DNA of 64,000 nucleotides from the NCBI RefSeq assembly GCF_009688965.1, contig NZ_AP021875.1, positions 1,612,001 through 1,676,000 of the forward strand, written 5' to 3'. This document shows, piece by piece, positions 51,387-60,975 of this stretch; position 1 is the stretch's first letter; each line of letters starts with the position of its first letter. The DNA is from Desulfosarcina widdelii. Its GTDB lineage: Bacteria; Desulfobacterota; Desulfobacteria; Desulfobacterales; Desulfosarcinaceae. A model generated the notes under the pieces. It was not told the DNA's origin. It searched no databases and was given only the letters and a program-made list of their open reading frames with translations. A program made the position numbers and the translations under genes.

Positions 51387-52736
51387 TTACACAACCCCTT
51401 GGTCAAGCATGGCCTCCACCACCTTGACGAATCCGGCGATGTTGGCCCCGTTCATGTAGTTGCCCGGTGTACCGTACTGTTCGGCTGCATCCAGGCAGGT
51501 TTTATGAATGCTTTTCATGATCATCTGCAGCCGGTTGTCCACCTCTTCGCGGGTCCAGGCCAGCCGCATGGAGTTCTGGGTCATCTCCAGGCCGGATACC
51601 GACACGCCGCCGGCATTGGCCGCCTTGCCCGGTCCATAGAGCATTTTATTCTCGATGAAGATGTCGATGCCTTCGGGCACCGTGGGCATGTTGGCCCCCT
51701 CGCACACTACGGCTACACCGTTGTCCACCAGGTTTTGGGCGTCCTTGGCGCTGATCTCGTTCTGGGTGGCCGACGGAAAGGCGCAGTCCGCCCTGTGGTT
51801 CCACAGCGGGTTGACTTCCGCTTCCGGATCGGCCTCGGCGTAGACGGCATCCGGATATTTCTCGGTATATTCCTTTACCCGGCCCCGGCGAACGTTCTTC
51901 AGGTTCATCAAAAAAGCCAGCTTGTCCCGGTCGATGCCCGCTTCATCGTAGACGTACCCGGAAGAATCCGAACAGGTCACCGGTTTGGCCCCCAGATCCA
52001 GCAGCTTTTCCATGGTGTACTGGGCCACGTTGCCCGATCCGGACACCAGGCAGGTCTTGCCATCCAGCGTTTCGCTGCGGGTGGCCAGCATTTCAGCCGC
52101 GAAATAAACTGACCCGTAGCCCGTGGCCTCGGGCCGGATCAGGCTGCCGCCCCATCCCAGGCTCTTGCCTGTGAGCACGCCGGTAAACTCGTTTTTCAGC
52201 TTCTTGTACATACCGAAAAGGTAGCCGATCTCCCGTGCCCCGACGCCGATGTCGCCGGCCGGCACGTCCGTATCCGGTCCGATGTGGCGGAACAGTTCGG
52301 CCATGAAGCTCTGGCAAAAGCGCATCACTTCCATGTCGCTCTTTCCCTTGGGGTTGAAATCCGAGCCCCCCTTGCCGCCCCCCATGGGCAGGGTAGTCAA
52401 GGCGTTTTTAAATACCTGCTCGAAGGCCAGGAACTTGAGAATTCCCAGGTTCACCGAGGGGTGAAAGCGCAGGCCTCCTTTGTATGGCCCGATGGCGCTG
52501 TTCATCTCGATGCGGTAGCCCCGGTTGACCTGGACTTCGCCCTGGTCGTCCACCCAGGGCACCCGGAAAAGGATCACCCGCTCGGGTTCCACCAGCCGCT
52601 CCAGAATTTTAGCTGCCCGGTACTCGGGGTTGCGATCCATTACCGGCTGAATCGATGCCATCACCTCCATGACCGCCTGGTGAAACTCTCGCTCACCGGG
52701 ATCTCTCTCTTTAACCAGTTGCAAAATGTCAGACAT
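51387..52736 (-). CDS. gdhA: NADP-specific glutamate dehydrogenase
   Basis: The enzyme fixes ammonium onto 2-oxoglutarate. From the ATG at 52736 (AAAGGAAAA upstream) the 449-residue protein aligns with the hexameric E. coli GdhA type: GGLRFHPSVNLGILKFLAFE, PMGGGKGGSDFNPKGKSD with the catalytic lysine, DTDVPAGDIGVGAREIGYLFG, SLIRPEATGYG and LVSGSGNVAQY as the dinucleotide-binding fold. The upstream in-frame extension to 52784 is not supported. It is transcribed after the PPDK_N protein gene, separated by 97 bases. Confidence 0.96.
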   Translation of the reverse strand: MSDILQLVKERDPGEREFHQAVMEVMASIQPVMDRNPEYRAAKILERLVEPERVILFRVPWVDDQGEVQVNRGYRIEMNSAIGPYKGGLRFHPSVNLGILKFLAFEQVFKNALTTLPMGGGKGGSDFNPKGKSDMEVMRFCQSFMAELFRHIGPDTDVPAGDIGVGAREIGYLFGMYKKLKNEFTGVLTGKSLGWGGSLIRPEATGYGSVYFAAEMLATRSETLDGKTCLVSGSGNVAQYTMEKLLDLGAKPVTCSDSSGYVYDEAGIDRDKLAFLMNLKNVRRGRVKEYTEKYPDAVYAEADPEAEVNPLWNHRADCAFPSATQNEISAKDAQNLVDNGVAVVCEGANMPTVPEGIDIFIENKMLYGPGKAANAGGVSVSGLEMTQNSMRLAWTREEVDNRLQMIMKSIHKTCLDAAEQYGTPGNYMNGANIAGFVKVVEAMLDQGVV

Positions 52737-52832
52737 TGATTTTCCTTTCTTTTGTATGGGTAAACGGCCGACCCTCTCCCGCAACGGGCCTTGACCCCAT
52801 AGTTTCTTTTTACCTGCACGACTTGGCTTTGG

Positions 52833-55802
52833 TCAACTATCGCTGACGATGACACCCTTGGATGTACGACCGTCGACTTTGAGGGTCAGCGGATGATCCA
52901 TCCGAACATGGGCGACGAAATTGCCGTCGCTCATCCGTGGCAGTTCCGCCAGCCAATCCCAGTCGAGCCTGCTGCCGTCCGATTCAAAAACCGTGATGTA
53001 ATGGATCCCCAGGGTCGTAATATTATGGAAAAAATGAGAGCCCTGGGAGGGTTCGGCCCGAAGCCGTTCAGACCGGGTTTCGACCATGGCGCCCACACCG
53101 GATATGTCCGCCCAGGCAACGGGGATTCCCAGCCATCGGTCCGCCGTTCCCCAACGTCCCGGGCCAATAAGCAGAAATTTCCGGTTTTCCTTGACCAGCG
53201 ATGCGTTGATCCTGGCAATCTCCTTGACCATCTGCACGGTTTTGGCCGGATCGAAGGTTTCCGGTTTAACGAACACGATGTCCGCCATCTCCCGGTTTTT
53301 GGCGTTGCCCAGGGCATGCACGGAATAACAGAATGCATTTTCGATCTCCTGGTCGGAGATGGTCACCTGTTCCAGTTCGGCGCGGGCCGTCATTGGACGC
53401 AACTGCAAAAAGGCGAACTGGGGACGCTTGTCGCCGCCTTCCGTCACGTTGACCGAAAATTCCATTTCCACCGGGCAACCCATCCCCCGGGCCCCTAAGG
53501 CGAGCATGTCTTTCACGATATCGGCCAGGGGGAACTCGCGGTATTTGAGGATACGGGCGAAGGTCAGCACCCGCTGCCCCGGGATATGAAGCGTGTCCCG
53601 GATACGGTGCTCCTCGGGCACATACGTACTGGCGAGCAATTGTACCGGAAGTTCTTTTTCGGCCTCTGCCACCTCGCGATACCAGAGGTTGGCCCCTTCG
53701 TTGCTATTCAGGGATTGACAGGTCTTCTCCATCTTGAGGGCGTAAAAATGGCGCTGGGAATTGTCGAGAACGTCCTCCACGGTGGAACGCTGGGGCAGCA
53801 ACTGGGGATGGGCCGGAGAGAATCGGAGCGTTTTCTCGCCTTCGACCACCGTCTTTCCCAGCCCCATGGCAACGGTGACAATCCCCTCTTCGGGCTTCAT
53901 GCGGGCAAAGGGGTAGTAATTATGTGACTGGGCGACACCGGAAAACGTCGGGTAGAACGCATCTTCATATTGATCGCCAACCAGTTTCTGGACGATAACG
54001 GCCATCTTTTCCTCTTCCGTTCGGTGGCCGACGCGCCGGGAAAACATCTTGGGTCCCTTGTAGTAGGTGGACGCGTAAACCAGCTTGACGGCGTGAATCA
54101 GATGCTTCAAGCGCTGTTCCAGGTCGGGGCAGTCGTTGGTGATCATGTACGTGCGGTACAGCCCGGCATAGGCCCGGAACTGGGCGTCCTCCAGCAGACT
54201 GGAAGACCGGATGGCCAGGGGATAGGTTACCTGGCGCAGGTAGTGCCTCAACTTCTCTTCGATCCATGGGGGAAACTGGCCGTTGACAAAATGCTCGGAG
54301 ATCTTCTCGTCCGGCATGTCGGCCTTGGACAAATGGCGCAACTGGTTGGTTTCCACGAAGGATTCGAATCCGTCGGTGGTGATGACCAGGGTTTGGGGAA
54401 CCAAAATATCCACCCCGTTATAGGTCGTGTGCAAATCCGGATTCTGGCCCAGCAGAGAAGCCACAAAGGCCAACCCCCGCGCCTTTCCGCCCAGCGAACC
54501 CTGACCGATCTTGAAAAATTCGGTGTCGAAGTCTGCGTCGGCGGCATCGAAATCGGCAACGATGCCTTTCTGGCGGCCCCTGCGGCGGTCGGCGATCATC
54601 GCAACCAGATGCTGGCGATGACTGTCCAAATCCGAAAAGTCCTCGTCGCTGATAGGCCGTATCCGGGCAGCCAGCGTCATTTCGGTTCTTGCGAACAGCC
54701 AGCGCGAAAAGTCGTTTTGCCGGCAGTGATACATAAAAGCGTCATCCGGGATGGTCCGCAGGTGCTGTTCCAGGGTCTTTAAGTTGGAGGCACGTCCGAT
54801 TTCGGCACCGTCGGGTGTCCGAAAAATAAAATCTCCGAATCCCAGGCGTTTTTTGACGAACCGTTGCACCTCTTCGTGCAGGGTGTCCGAATTCTTGTCG
54901 ATAAAAGCCGCCTGAACGGTCTTCGCCTTTTCGGCATCCTCCGGCTTGGAGCCGGTGAGCAGCAACGGGATGTCGAAGCGCCGTCGATACACATGGCCAA
55001 GAAAATCCGCTCCCGCATTTTCGTCCGGGCGACCGTTTCTTTTTATACGCACTTTGGAAATGACACCGAGCACATTGGCTTCGTATCGTTCGTAGATCGC
55101 CATGGCCTCCTCATAGTTTCCGGCAACCAGGATCTTCGGCCGCGCCCGCATGGTCAACAGCCGGTGATCTTCGTTGAGGGTGCCCTCCATGACGGCCTGG
55201 GTCTGACTGACGAGTTCACGGTAAAGGATGGGAAGCAGGGATGACAGGTAATAAGGCGAATCTTCGACCAGAAGAATCACGCGAATCCCGGCCGAGCGGG
55301 TGTCTTTCTCAACGTTCATCCGGTCTTCGGCATGTTTGACCAGCGCCACCAGAATATCCGTGTTTCCGGACCAGACAAAAACCTGGTCGATGCCCGGTGC
55401 ATTCCCGGCCGGCTGCTCCCTTTCGGGAGAAGGAATCGTATCGTGAGACAATAATACGACGGGAAGGTCGGGGGCCTTTTCCTTGATCTTATGGCCCAGG
55501 GCAGCGGCATCCATGTCCGCCAGGCGCGGCATGGTAATCACCATGTCAAAAGAGTTGCTTTCGATCTCAGCAAGGGCCTGCGTCGCGGAAGCGACCCATG
55601 TCAGGCGAGGCGGTTTGCTGAGATTCAGCCCCCGGTACTCGTTGACGATCCTCTCGGAAAGCCGGCAGTCCTCTTCCATGATCCAGGCGTCGTAGGGCGT
55701 GGATACCAACAGGATATGGCCGATTTTGCGGCCCATCAGCTCGTGAAAGAGCTTGAATCGGGAATCGGATTCACTATAGAATAACTTTGTGCTCAACACC
55801 AT
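52833..55802 (-). CDS. Receiver-like / PEP synthase N-terminal (PPDK_N) domain protein
   Basis: A 989-residue protein. Two receiver-like segments come first: GHILLVSTPYDAWIM to about 140, whose phospho-acceptor position is not a clear aspartate, and IRVILLVEDSPYYLSSLL (about 175-310). A PPDK_N nucleotide-binding domain starts near residue 430 (GSLGGKARGLAFVASLLG, YPLAIRSSSLLEDAQFRAYAG). The usual phosphohistidine swivel and PEP-binding barrel of PEP synthase are absent; an unassigned C-terminal region contains GPGRWG. It is therefore likely a regulatory relative rather than a PEP synthase. The ATG at 55802 (GGAAGG upstream) is preferred over GTG 55820. Confidence 0.82.
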   Translation of the reverse strand: MVLSTKLFYSESDSRFKLFHELMGRKIGHILLVSTPYDAWIMEEDCRLSERIVNEYRGLNLSKPPRLTWVASATQALAEIESNSFDMVITMPRLADMDAAALGHKIKEKAPDLPVVLLSHDTIPSPEREQPAGNAPGIDQVFVWSGNTDILVALVKHAEDRMNVEKDTRSAGIRVILLVEDSPYYLSSLLPILYRELVSQTQAVMEGTLNEDHRLLTMRARPKILVAGNYEEAMAIYERYEANVLGVISKVRIKRNGRPDENAGADFLGHVYRRRFDIPLLLTGSKPEDAEKAKTVQAAFIDKNSDTLHEEVQRFVKKRLGFGDFIFRTPDGAEIGRASNLKTLEQHLRTIPDDAFMYHCRQNDFSRWLFARTEMTLAARIRPISDEDFSDLDSHRQHLVAMIADRRRGRQKGIVADFDAADADFDTEFFKIGQGSLGGKARGLAFVASLLGQNPDLHTTYNGVDILVPQTLVITTDGFESFVETNQLRHLSKADMPDEKISEHFVNGQFPPWIEEKLRHYLRQVTYPLAIRSSSLLEDAQFRAYAGLYRTYMITNDCPDLEQRLKHLIHAVKLVYASTYYKGPKMFSRRVGHRTEEEKMAVIVQKLVGDQYEDAFYPTFSGVAQSHNYYPFARMKPEEGIVTVAMGLGKTVVEGEKTLRFSPAHPQLLPQRSTVEDVLDNSQRHFYALKMEKTCQSLNSNEGANLWYREVAEAEKELPVQLLASTYVPEEHRIRDTLHIPGQRVLTFARILKYREFPLADIVKDMLALGARGMGCPVEMEFSVNVTEGGDKRPQFAFLQLRPMTARAELEQVTISDQEIENAFCYSVHALGNAKNREMADIVFVKPETFDPAKTVQMVKEIARINASLVKENRKFLLIGPGRWGTADRWLGIPVAWADISGVGAMVETRSERLRAEPSQGSHFFHNITTLGIHYITVFESDGSRLDWDWLAELPRMSDGNFVAHVRMDHPLTLKVDGRTSKGVIVSDS

Positions 55803-55924
55803 GGATCCATTACCTTCCACGGGAGGGTTCAGGCTTCAGTTAAAAACGGTCTGCGGCCCGTTGCGGTCGCTTAATGTTAAAACCCTGAGATTTTACAACC
55901 AGCAGGGTTGTCACTCCGGTTCCT

Positions 55925-55952
55925 ATAATAACGGAAATCAAACGAAAAGCAA
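55925..55952 (-). promoter_or_regulatory. Candidate promoter for the PPDK_N protein gene
   Basis: On the minus strand TTGCTT, 16 bases, TATTAT. The spacing is acceptable and both boxes are four or five of six. It would give a leader of about 115 bases before 55802. Confidence 0.4.
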
Positions 55953-55996
55953 ACCAAGGGAATCGACCGTCGTCGGATGGTCACCAAGGAACAGGC

Positions 55997-58480
55997 ATGC
56001 CCCTGAGAATCAGACGCTATCCGTTCTATGTCGGCATCGCCACGTTGATCGTTTTCATCGTCGTCGTCCTGACCGGCCTTTTTTTATGGATTTCCCACCG
56101 GGAAAGTAAAATTGCCGCCTTCCAGACGGCCGACCGACTCTTTTCGGAAATCAACGCAAAGGTTTTGCAGCGCTACGAAAGCGCCCTGGAATCGGTTGCC
56201 GTTCTGGCCGATTCGGCGGCACGCATGCCGGGCATGGCCTCCCCCCCGGTAGGCGGAGGGTTGACCCATTCGGGCATGGAGCTGATGCTTTCGTCACTGG
56301 AATTCAACGACGAACTGTTTTCCGTTTATGTGGGATACGACGACGGCACGTTCATCCAGATCGCCGCTATCAGGGAGAACCCCGAGGTTCGACGCCTGTT
56401 CGAAGCACCGCAAAAAGCTTTTTTCGTCCTGCGCACCATCTCGGCCGATACCGAGGGGGCCTTGAAGCAGCGCTGGCTTTTTCTGGACCGGCAGCGGCAG
56501 GTAATCGGCGAGCGATCCGGCCTCGACCCGGACTATGATCCCCGTACGCGCCCCTGGTATATCCGGGCAAACAGGGAAACGACGGCCTTTTATACCCGGC
56601 CCTATATTTTCTCTTCCACCCGGCTTCCCGGAATCACCTGTGCGGAACGGCTGATCGACGGCGGAGGGGTTTTCGGCGCCGATATTACCCTGGACCAGTT
56701 TTCACGTTCGCTGAAAAAGCAGAAGGTCTCGGACAACGGCATGTTGTTTCTTTTCGACCGTTCGGGGCGAGTCATCGCCCATCCCACGCAGGATGCCGTC
56801 CGCGTCGGCGCCCATGAGGCCCTGGTGTTTATTTCCGCCGAGACATCCGACGATCCGCGGGTACGGTCCGTGGTGGCCGATGTTCGAAAAAAACCGGACG
56901 GCAATATCAACTGCACCCGGGAAATTCGAATCGACGGGATTGACTACCTGGTGCGCTCGACCCCCATCAAGGCGGGCCTGAAATTCGACCAGATCCTAGC
57001 CTCCATCGCCCCGGTATCCGATTTTACCGGCCACATCCGACGGATGCAGCAGCGCGTCTTTCTTTTTTCCGGCCTGCTTCTCCTGTTGGTCCTGCCGCTG
57101 GTGCTGCTGGTCTCCAAAAAGATCTCCAGGTCGCTGATCCTGCTGGAAGTGGAATCCAGGAAAATCGGTCAGCGCGATTTTTCGGAATCGGCGGCCTTCG
57201 ACTCCAGCATCAAGGAGATTCATGCCCTGATCCGGGCCTTTGTGCTGATGAAACGCACGATCCGAAAACTTCTCAAAGAGCAGCGCAAGCTGTTCAGCGA
57301 CCTGACCAAACTCATCGCCGGGGCCATTGACGCAAAGTCTCCGTATACCGGCGGACACTGCGCACGGGTCCCCGAACTGGCAAAAATGCTTGCCGAGGCG
57401 GCCTGCGACACCACTAAAGGTCCGTTGGCTGATTTTTCCATGGAGACGGAAGATCAACGCTGGGAATTCGAGGTGGCCGCCTGGCTGCACGACTGCGGCA
57501 AGGTCACCACACCCGAATTTGTAGTCGACAAAGCCACTAAACTGGAGACGATTTACAATCGGATCCATGAAATCCGAATGCGTTTCGAGGTTCTTCTACG
57601 CGATGCCGAGATCGATTACTATCGCGGACGCCTGGCCGGCGATGAGGACGAGGCGTTCCTGGAAAGACGGCTGGAAAAATCCCGCCTGCAGATTGCCGAG
57701 GATTTCGCTTTTGTGGCCCAATGCAATATCGGCAGTGAACTCATGGCCGACGAGAATATCGCACGCTTGAAGAAAATCGCTATGACAACCTGGTTGCGAC
57801 ACCTTGACGACCGCATCGGCATCTCCCCGGATGAAGCCCTGTTGAAAAATGCGAGCCCACCGCCATCCCTTCCGGTGGTCGAACCGCTGCTGGCCGACAA
57901 ACCCGAGCACATCGTCCCCAGGCCCCAGCCGGCCGCCCCCACGGACAACGACTATGGGTTCAATATGGAGATCCCCGAAAACCAGTACAACTTAGGAGAG
58001 CTTTACAATTTGAGCATCCGCAAAGGCACCCTGTCGCCGGAGGACCGCTTCAAAATCAACGAGCATATCATCCAGACCATTATCATGCTCGGCAGGCTCG
58101 ATTTCCCGGAGTATTTACAGCAGGTGCCCGAGTTTGCCGGAGCCCACCACGAAACCATGGACGGAACCGGCTACCCCCGGGGTTTGAGAAAAAGGGAAAT
58201 GTCGGTCCAGGCCCGGATCATCGCTATCGCCGACATCTTCGAAGCCCTGACCGCGGCGGACCGGCCCTATAAAACCCCAAAGACGGTAAACGAGGCCCTT
58301 GGCATCATGAGCCGTATGCGCGACGATGCCCACATCGACGGTGATCTGTTCGATCTGTTTCTGAAAAGCCGGATATACAAGAAATATGCCCGGCAATATC
58401 TGGCCCCGGAGCAACTCGACGGGGTGAATATCGACAGCTATCGATCCTCCGCGGCCGGAAAAAAAACGCCTGTCGCCTGA
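55997..58480 (+). CDS. Cache-HAMP-HD-GYP sensor, cyclic di-GMP phosphodiesterase-like
   Basis: An 827-residue membrane sensor. The first helix is at 10-35. A periplasmic dCache domain follows (about 36-345; YDPRTRPWYIRA is typical). A second helix lies at about 352-372, then a HAMP-like linker. The HD-GYP domain begins near 430 with DAKSPYTGGHCARVPELA and WLHDCGKVTTPEFV (about 495-508), and closes with AHHETMDGTGYPRG (about 715-728). The distance between the two blocks is about 220 residues; about 65 is usual. An insert of ~150 residues splits the domain. HDxGK and GYP motifs are intact, so activity is likely. AAGGA precedes the ATG. Confidence 0.88.
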   Translation: MPLRIRRYPFYVGIATLIVFIVVVLTGLFLWISHRESKIAAFQTADRLFSEINAKVLQRYESALESVAVLADSAARMPGMASPPVGGGLTHSGMELMLSSLEFNDELFSVYVGYDDGTFIQIAAIRENPEVRRLFEAPQKAFFVLRTISADTEGALKQRWLFLDRQRQVIGERSGLDPDYDPRTRPWYIRANRETTAFYTRPYIFSSTRLPGITCAERLIDGGGVFGADITLDQFSRSLKKQKVSDNGMLFLFDRSGRVIAHPTQDAVRVGAHEALVFISAETSDDPRVRSVVADVRKKPDGNINCTREIRIDGIDYLVRSTPIKAGLKFDQILASIAPVSDFTGHIRRMQQRVFLFSGLLLLLVLPLVLLVSKKISRSLILLEVESRKIGQRDFSESAAFDSSIKEIHALIRAFVLMKRTIRKLLKEQRKLFSDLTKLIAGAIDAKSPYTGGHCARVPELAKMLAEAACDTTKGPLADFSMETEDQRWEFEVAAWLHDCGKVTTPEFVVDKATKLETIYNRIHEIRMRFEVLLRDAEIDYYRGRLAGDEDEAFLERRLEKSRLQIAEDFAFVAQCNIGSELMADENIARLKKIAMTTWLRHLDDRIGISPDEALLKNASPPPSLPVVEPLLADKPEHIVPRPQPAAPTDNDYGFNMEIPENQYNLGELYNLSIRKGTLSPEDRFKINEHIIQTIIMLGRLDFPEYLQQVPEFAGAHHETMDGTGYPRGLRKREMSVQARIIAIADIFEALTAADRPYKTPKTVNEALGIMSRMRDDAHIDGDLFDLFLKSRIYKKYARQYLAPEQLDGVNIDSYRSSAAGKKTPVA

Positions 58481-58488
58481 AGCCGGTT

Positions 58489-58926
58489 TCAGCTTCCGGC
58501 AAGCCGCTGCATCTGCGCGATCCGTTGGCTGCGTTTCTTGCCCAGGGTTTTCAGGGCTCGCGAGACTTCCGGAAGGGCGCGGATTTTCTTTCCCGCATCG
58601 GTGTAGTAGCGAACCGCCCGCTCTTCAAGGGCCATGGCCGCAGCCAGCATGCCTTTAAGATCGAGGCTTCCGGCATCCGGCATCGGTTCCTGGTAGCTGG
58701 TGCGCGTCAGGTCCCGGATGGGTTCAAGGATCATTTCGGTAACGTTTTCTCGCCGGGTCCGCTGGACCAGAGAGAGGTTCTTTTTGCCTTCCCTGACGAA
58801 CATCTCGAACAATATCCGGTAGGCCTCCGCCACGTCGGCAGCTTCGGCATTGCGGTAAAATTCCGTATCATCCCGTTCCAGGGTTTCGGCAAAGTTCAAG
58901 ACGGCTCCAAAATTGGTCAGCGGCAT
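58489..58926 (-). CDS. Ferritin-like (rubrerythrin-fold) protein with degenerate metal site
   Basis: A 145-residue all-helical protein. The first helix (FAETLERDDTEFYRNAE) and third (AMALEERAVRYYTDAGKK) follow the rubrerythrin/ferritin-like pattern. The second and fourth helices, which should carry ExxH-type ligands, read FVREGKKNLSLVQR and GKKRSQRIAQMQ, so the di-iron site seems incomplete. It may be a structural or regulatory descendant. GGAGACAAGT precedes the ATG. It is convergent with the HD-GYP gene (eight bases apart). Confidence 0.7.
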   Translation of the reverse strand: MPLTNFGAVLNFAETLERDDTEFYRNAEAADVAEAYRILFEMFVREGKKNLSLVQRTRRENVTEMILEPIRDLTRTSYQEPMPDAGSLDLKGMLAAAMALEERAVRYYTDAGKKIRALPEVSRALKTLGKKRSQRIAQMQRLAGS

Positions 58927-59031
58927 ACTTGTCTCCGAAAATAGAAAATTAGCTGTTCAGACTGCGGGTTTTTAGGTGCTGCTGAAGATCGTTTTTGTCT
59001 TCAGCCTAACCCCCTTAAGTCTATCCACCTA

Positions 59032-60486
59032 TCAATACCATCTTTCGATGACCACCTTCATATCCGTGTAGAACTGGAAAATCTCCTGTCCGTGTCCTTT
59101 GATGTCCCCGAACATGGAGTTGCCGGCGCCGCCAAAAGGAAAAAAGCTCATAGGAGCTGCAATGCCGATATTGACGCCAATCATGGCTGGCTTGACCCGG
59201 TATTTGAATTCCCGGGCTACCGCACCGCTGGCGGTATAAATGCAGGCGGCATTGGCAAAACCGCGGCTGTTGATCAGATCGACCACCGCATCCATGTCCG
59301 GTGCGCGCACAATGCTCACCACGGGGCCGAAGATCTCCTCTCTGGCAATGGTCATGTCCGGCGTCACGTTGTCGAAAACCGTGGGGCCGACAAAAAAACC
59401 GTTAGGGTAACCATCGACCTCAATGCCTCTGCCGTCCAGGATCAGATTGGCCCCCTCCTCGATCCCCTTGGCGATATACCCCAGCACCCGCTCCCGGTGG
59501 GCATTGCTGATCAGAGGCCCCATGAAAGTCTGCTCGTCTATCCCGTCACCGATGCTGACTGTTTTGGCGGCCGCGGCAAACTGCTCCACCACACGGTCGG
59601 CGGCATCTCCCACCGGCACCAGCACCGAACCGGACAGGCACCGCTGACCCGTGCAGCCGAAAAAGGAGGTCAGCAAAGACGGCATGCCCTGTTCCAGGTC
59701 GGCGTCGGACATGACCGCCACGATGTTCTTGGCGCCGCCCAGGGCCTGGACCCGCTTGCCCGTATTGCCGCATTCCCGGTAGATATGGCGGGCCGTGGGC
59801 GTTGAACCTACAAAAGAGATGCCCTCGATATCGGGATGGGCCAGCATGGCGTTGACCACATCCTTAGATCCGTGGACCATGTTGATCACTCCCTCGGGAA
59901 AGCCCACCTCGTCGACGATCTCCATGATTTTAGTCTGGGTCATGGGCACCTGCTCCGAAGGCTTGAGCACGAAGGTGTTGCCGGTAACCACGGCATAGGG
60001 CAAAAACCACCACGGCACCATGGCAGGAAAGTTATACGGGGCGATGCAACCGAAAACGCCCAGCGGCTGGCGATGGCCGTAGCAGTCGATATTCTTGGCG
60101 ATGTCTTCCAGGGTATAGCCGCACATCAGGGTGGTCACACCGGTGGCGTGCTCCACGTTTTCGATCATACGGCGCACTTCGCCGCGTGCCTCGTCGATAG
60201 CCTTGCCGTGTTCGGTGGTGAGCACCTCGGCAATATCCTCGAAATTCTCTTCGAAGGCCTCTTTCAGGCGGAAAAGGTAGCGGGCCCGGGTCAACGGCGG
60301 GGTTTCACGCCAGAATGTGAAGGCCTCTTTGGCCGCGGCCACGGCTCGGTCCACATCTGCGGCGGTGCCGTATGCCACGGCAGCGATCTTTTCTCCTCTG
60401 GCGGGGTTGTAGACATCCCCGAAAACGGTGGAATCGGATTTCGCCCACTCCCCGTCAATGTAATTTTTAATCAGTGGTACGCTCAT
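59032..60486 (-). CDS. mmsA: Methylmalonate-semialdehyde dehydrogenase (CoA-acylating)
   Basis: From the ATG at 60486 (GGAGG 11 bases upstream) the 484-residue enzyme has YNPARGEKIAAVAYGTAADV, APYNFPAMVPWW, FVGSTPTARHIYREC and the catalytic cysteine in FGCTGQRCLSGS. It makes propionyl-CoA from methylmalonate semialdehyde in valine or inositol breakdown, using NAD and CoA. The GCxGQRC motif is specific to MmsA versus other aldehyde dehydrogenases. No valine-pathway neighbours are adjacent. It could work with B12-dependent methylmalonyl-CoA metabolism, but that is not shown here. Confidence 0.93.
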   Translation of the reverse strand: MSVPLIKNYIDGEWAKSDSTVFGDVYNPARGEKIAAVAYGTAADVDRAVAAAKEAFTFWRETPPLTRARYLFRLKEAFEENFEDIAEVLTTEHGKAIDEARGEVRRMIENVEHATGVTTLMCGYTLEDIAKNIDCYGHRQPLGVFGCIAPYNFPAMVPWWFLPYAVVTGNTFVLKPSEQVPMTQTKIMEIVDEVGFPEGVINMVHGSKDVVNAMLAHPDIEGISFVGSTPTARHIYRECGNTGKRVQALGGAKNIVAVMSDADLEQGMPSLLTSFFGCTGQRCLSGSVLVPVGDAADRVVEQFAAAAKTVSIGDGIDEQTFMGPLISNAHRERVLGYIAKGIEEGANLILDGRGIEVDGYPNGFFVGPTVFDNVTPDMTIAREEIFGPVVSIVRAPDMDAVVDLINSRGFANAACIYTASGAVAREFKYRVKPAMIGVNIGIAAPMSFFPFGGAGNSMFGDIKGHGQEIFQFYTDMKVVIERWY

Positions 60487-60597
60487 GATCGTAGAAGCCT
60501 CCAGTATACTTAAGGTTTGTGGATTTCGGTAATCAAAGGGTCGAGCGAAGCAAGGGGGCACCCATCCCATATCCCCTCCGCCTTCGAACGGCCAGCC

Positions 60598-60635
60598 ATC
60601 AGCTATCAGCTATCAACGATGAGCTATGCGCTATA
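60598..60635. repeat. Short direct-repeat tract (ATCAGCT-type)
   Basis: The region reads CATCAGCTATCAGCTATCA followed by a degenerate copy GATGAGCTATGCGCTAT. It lies in the gap between mmsA and the cobalamin riboswitch and has no coding potential. Confidence 0.55.
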
Positions 60636-60712
60636 CTCAATCGCACACCTCCCCCACTTTTGCCAACCCCTTTTTCCAATGCAAAGAAAAGCCGTTGGCC
60701 GTTGAAAAGCCA

Positions 60713-60741
60713 TTGACATCGACGGGTCGTTTGGGTTTATT
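60713..60741 (+). promoter_or_regulatory. Promoter of the cobalamin riboswitch - btuFCD unit
   Basis: TTGACA, 17 bases, TTTATT (four of six). Expected start near 60748, just before the riboswitch. Confidence 0.6.
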
Positions 60742-60765
60742 GGTCTGTAAGAAAATCATTTCATC

Positions 60766-60925
60766 CGGGTGCCCGTTGGGGCCAACAGGGAAAGCGGTGT
60801 AAATCCGCTGCGGACCCGCCACTGTAAGTGGGGACGAAAGCCGCAAACGATCACTGATCTTCATCGATTGGGAAGACGCGGCCGGTAGAGCGATCCACGA
60901 GCCAGGAAACCTGCCCAGATGACAC
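60766..60925 (+). ncRNA. Cobalamin (adenosylcobalamin-type) riboswitch
   Basis: The leader shows the conserved cobalamin riboswitch elements in order: GGGTGCCCGTT, GGGAAAGCGGTGTAAATCC, the B12 box core GCCACTG (60818-60824) and AGCCAGGAAACCTGCC (60900-60915). When B12 is bound the downstream transporter should be shut off. The flanking terminator at 60976 gives the likely transcriptional switch. Confidence 0.95.
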
Positions 60926-60975
60926 ATTGAATGCGCCTTCGCGGTCAAGGCCGACCCCATGAACCGGCAACCGAG

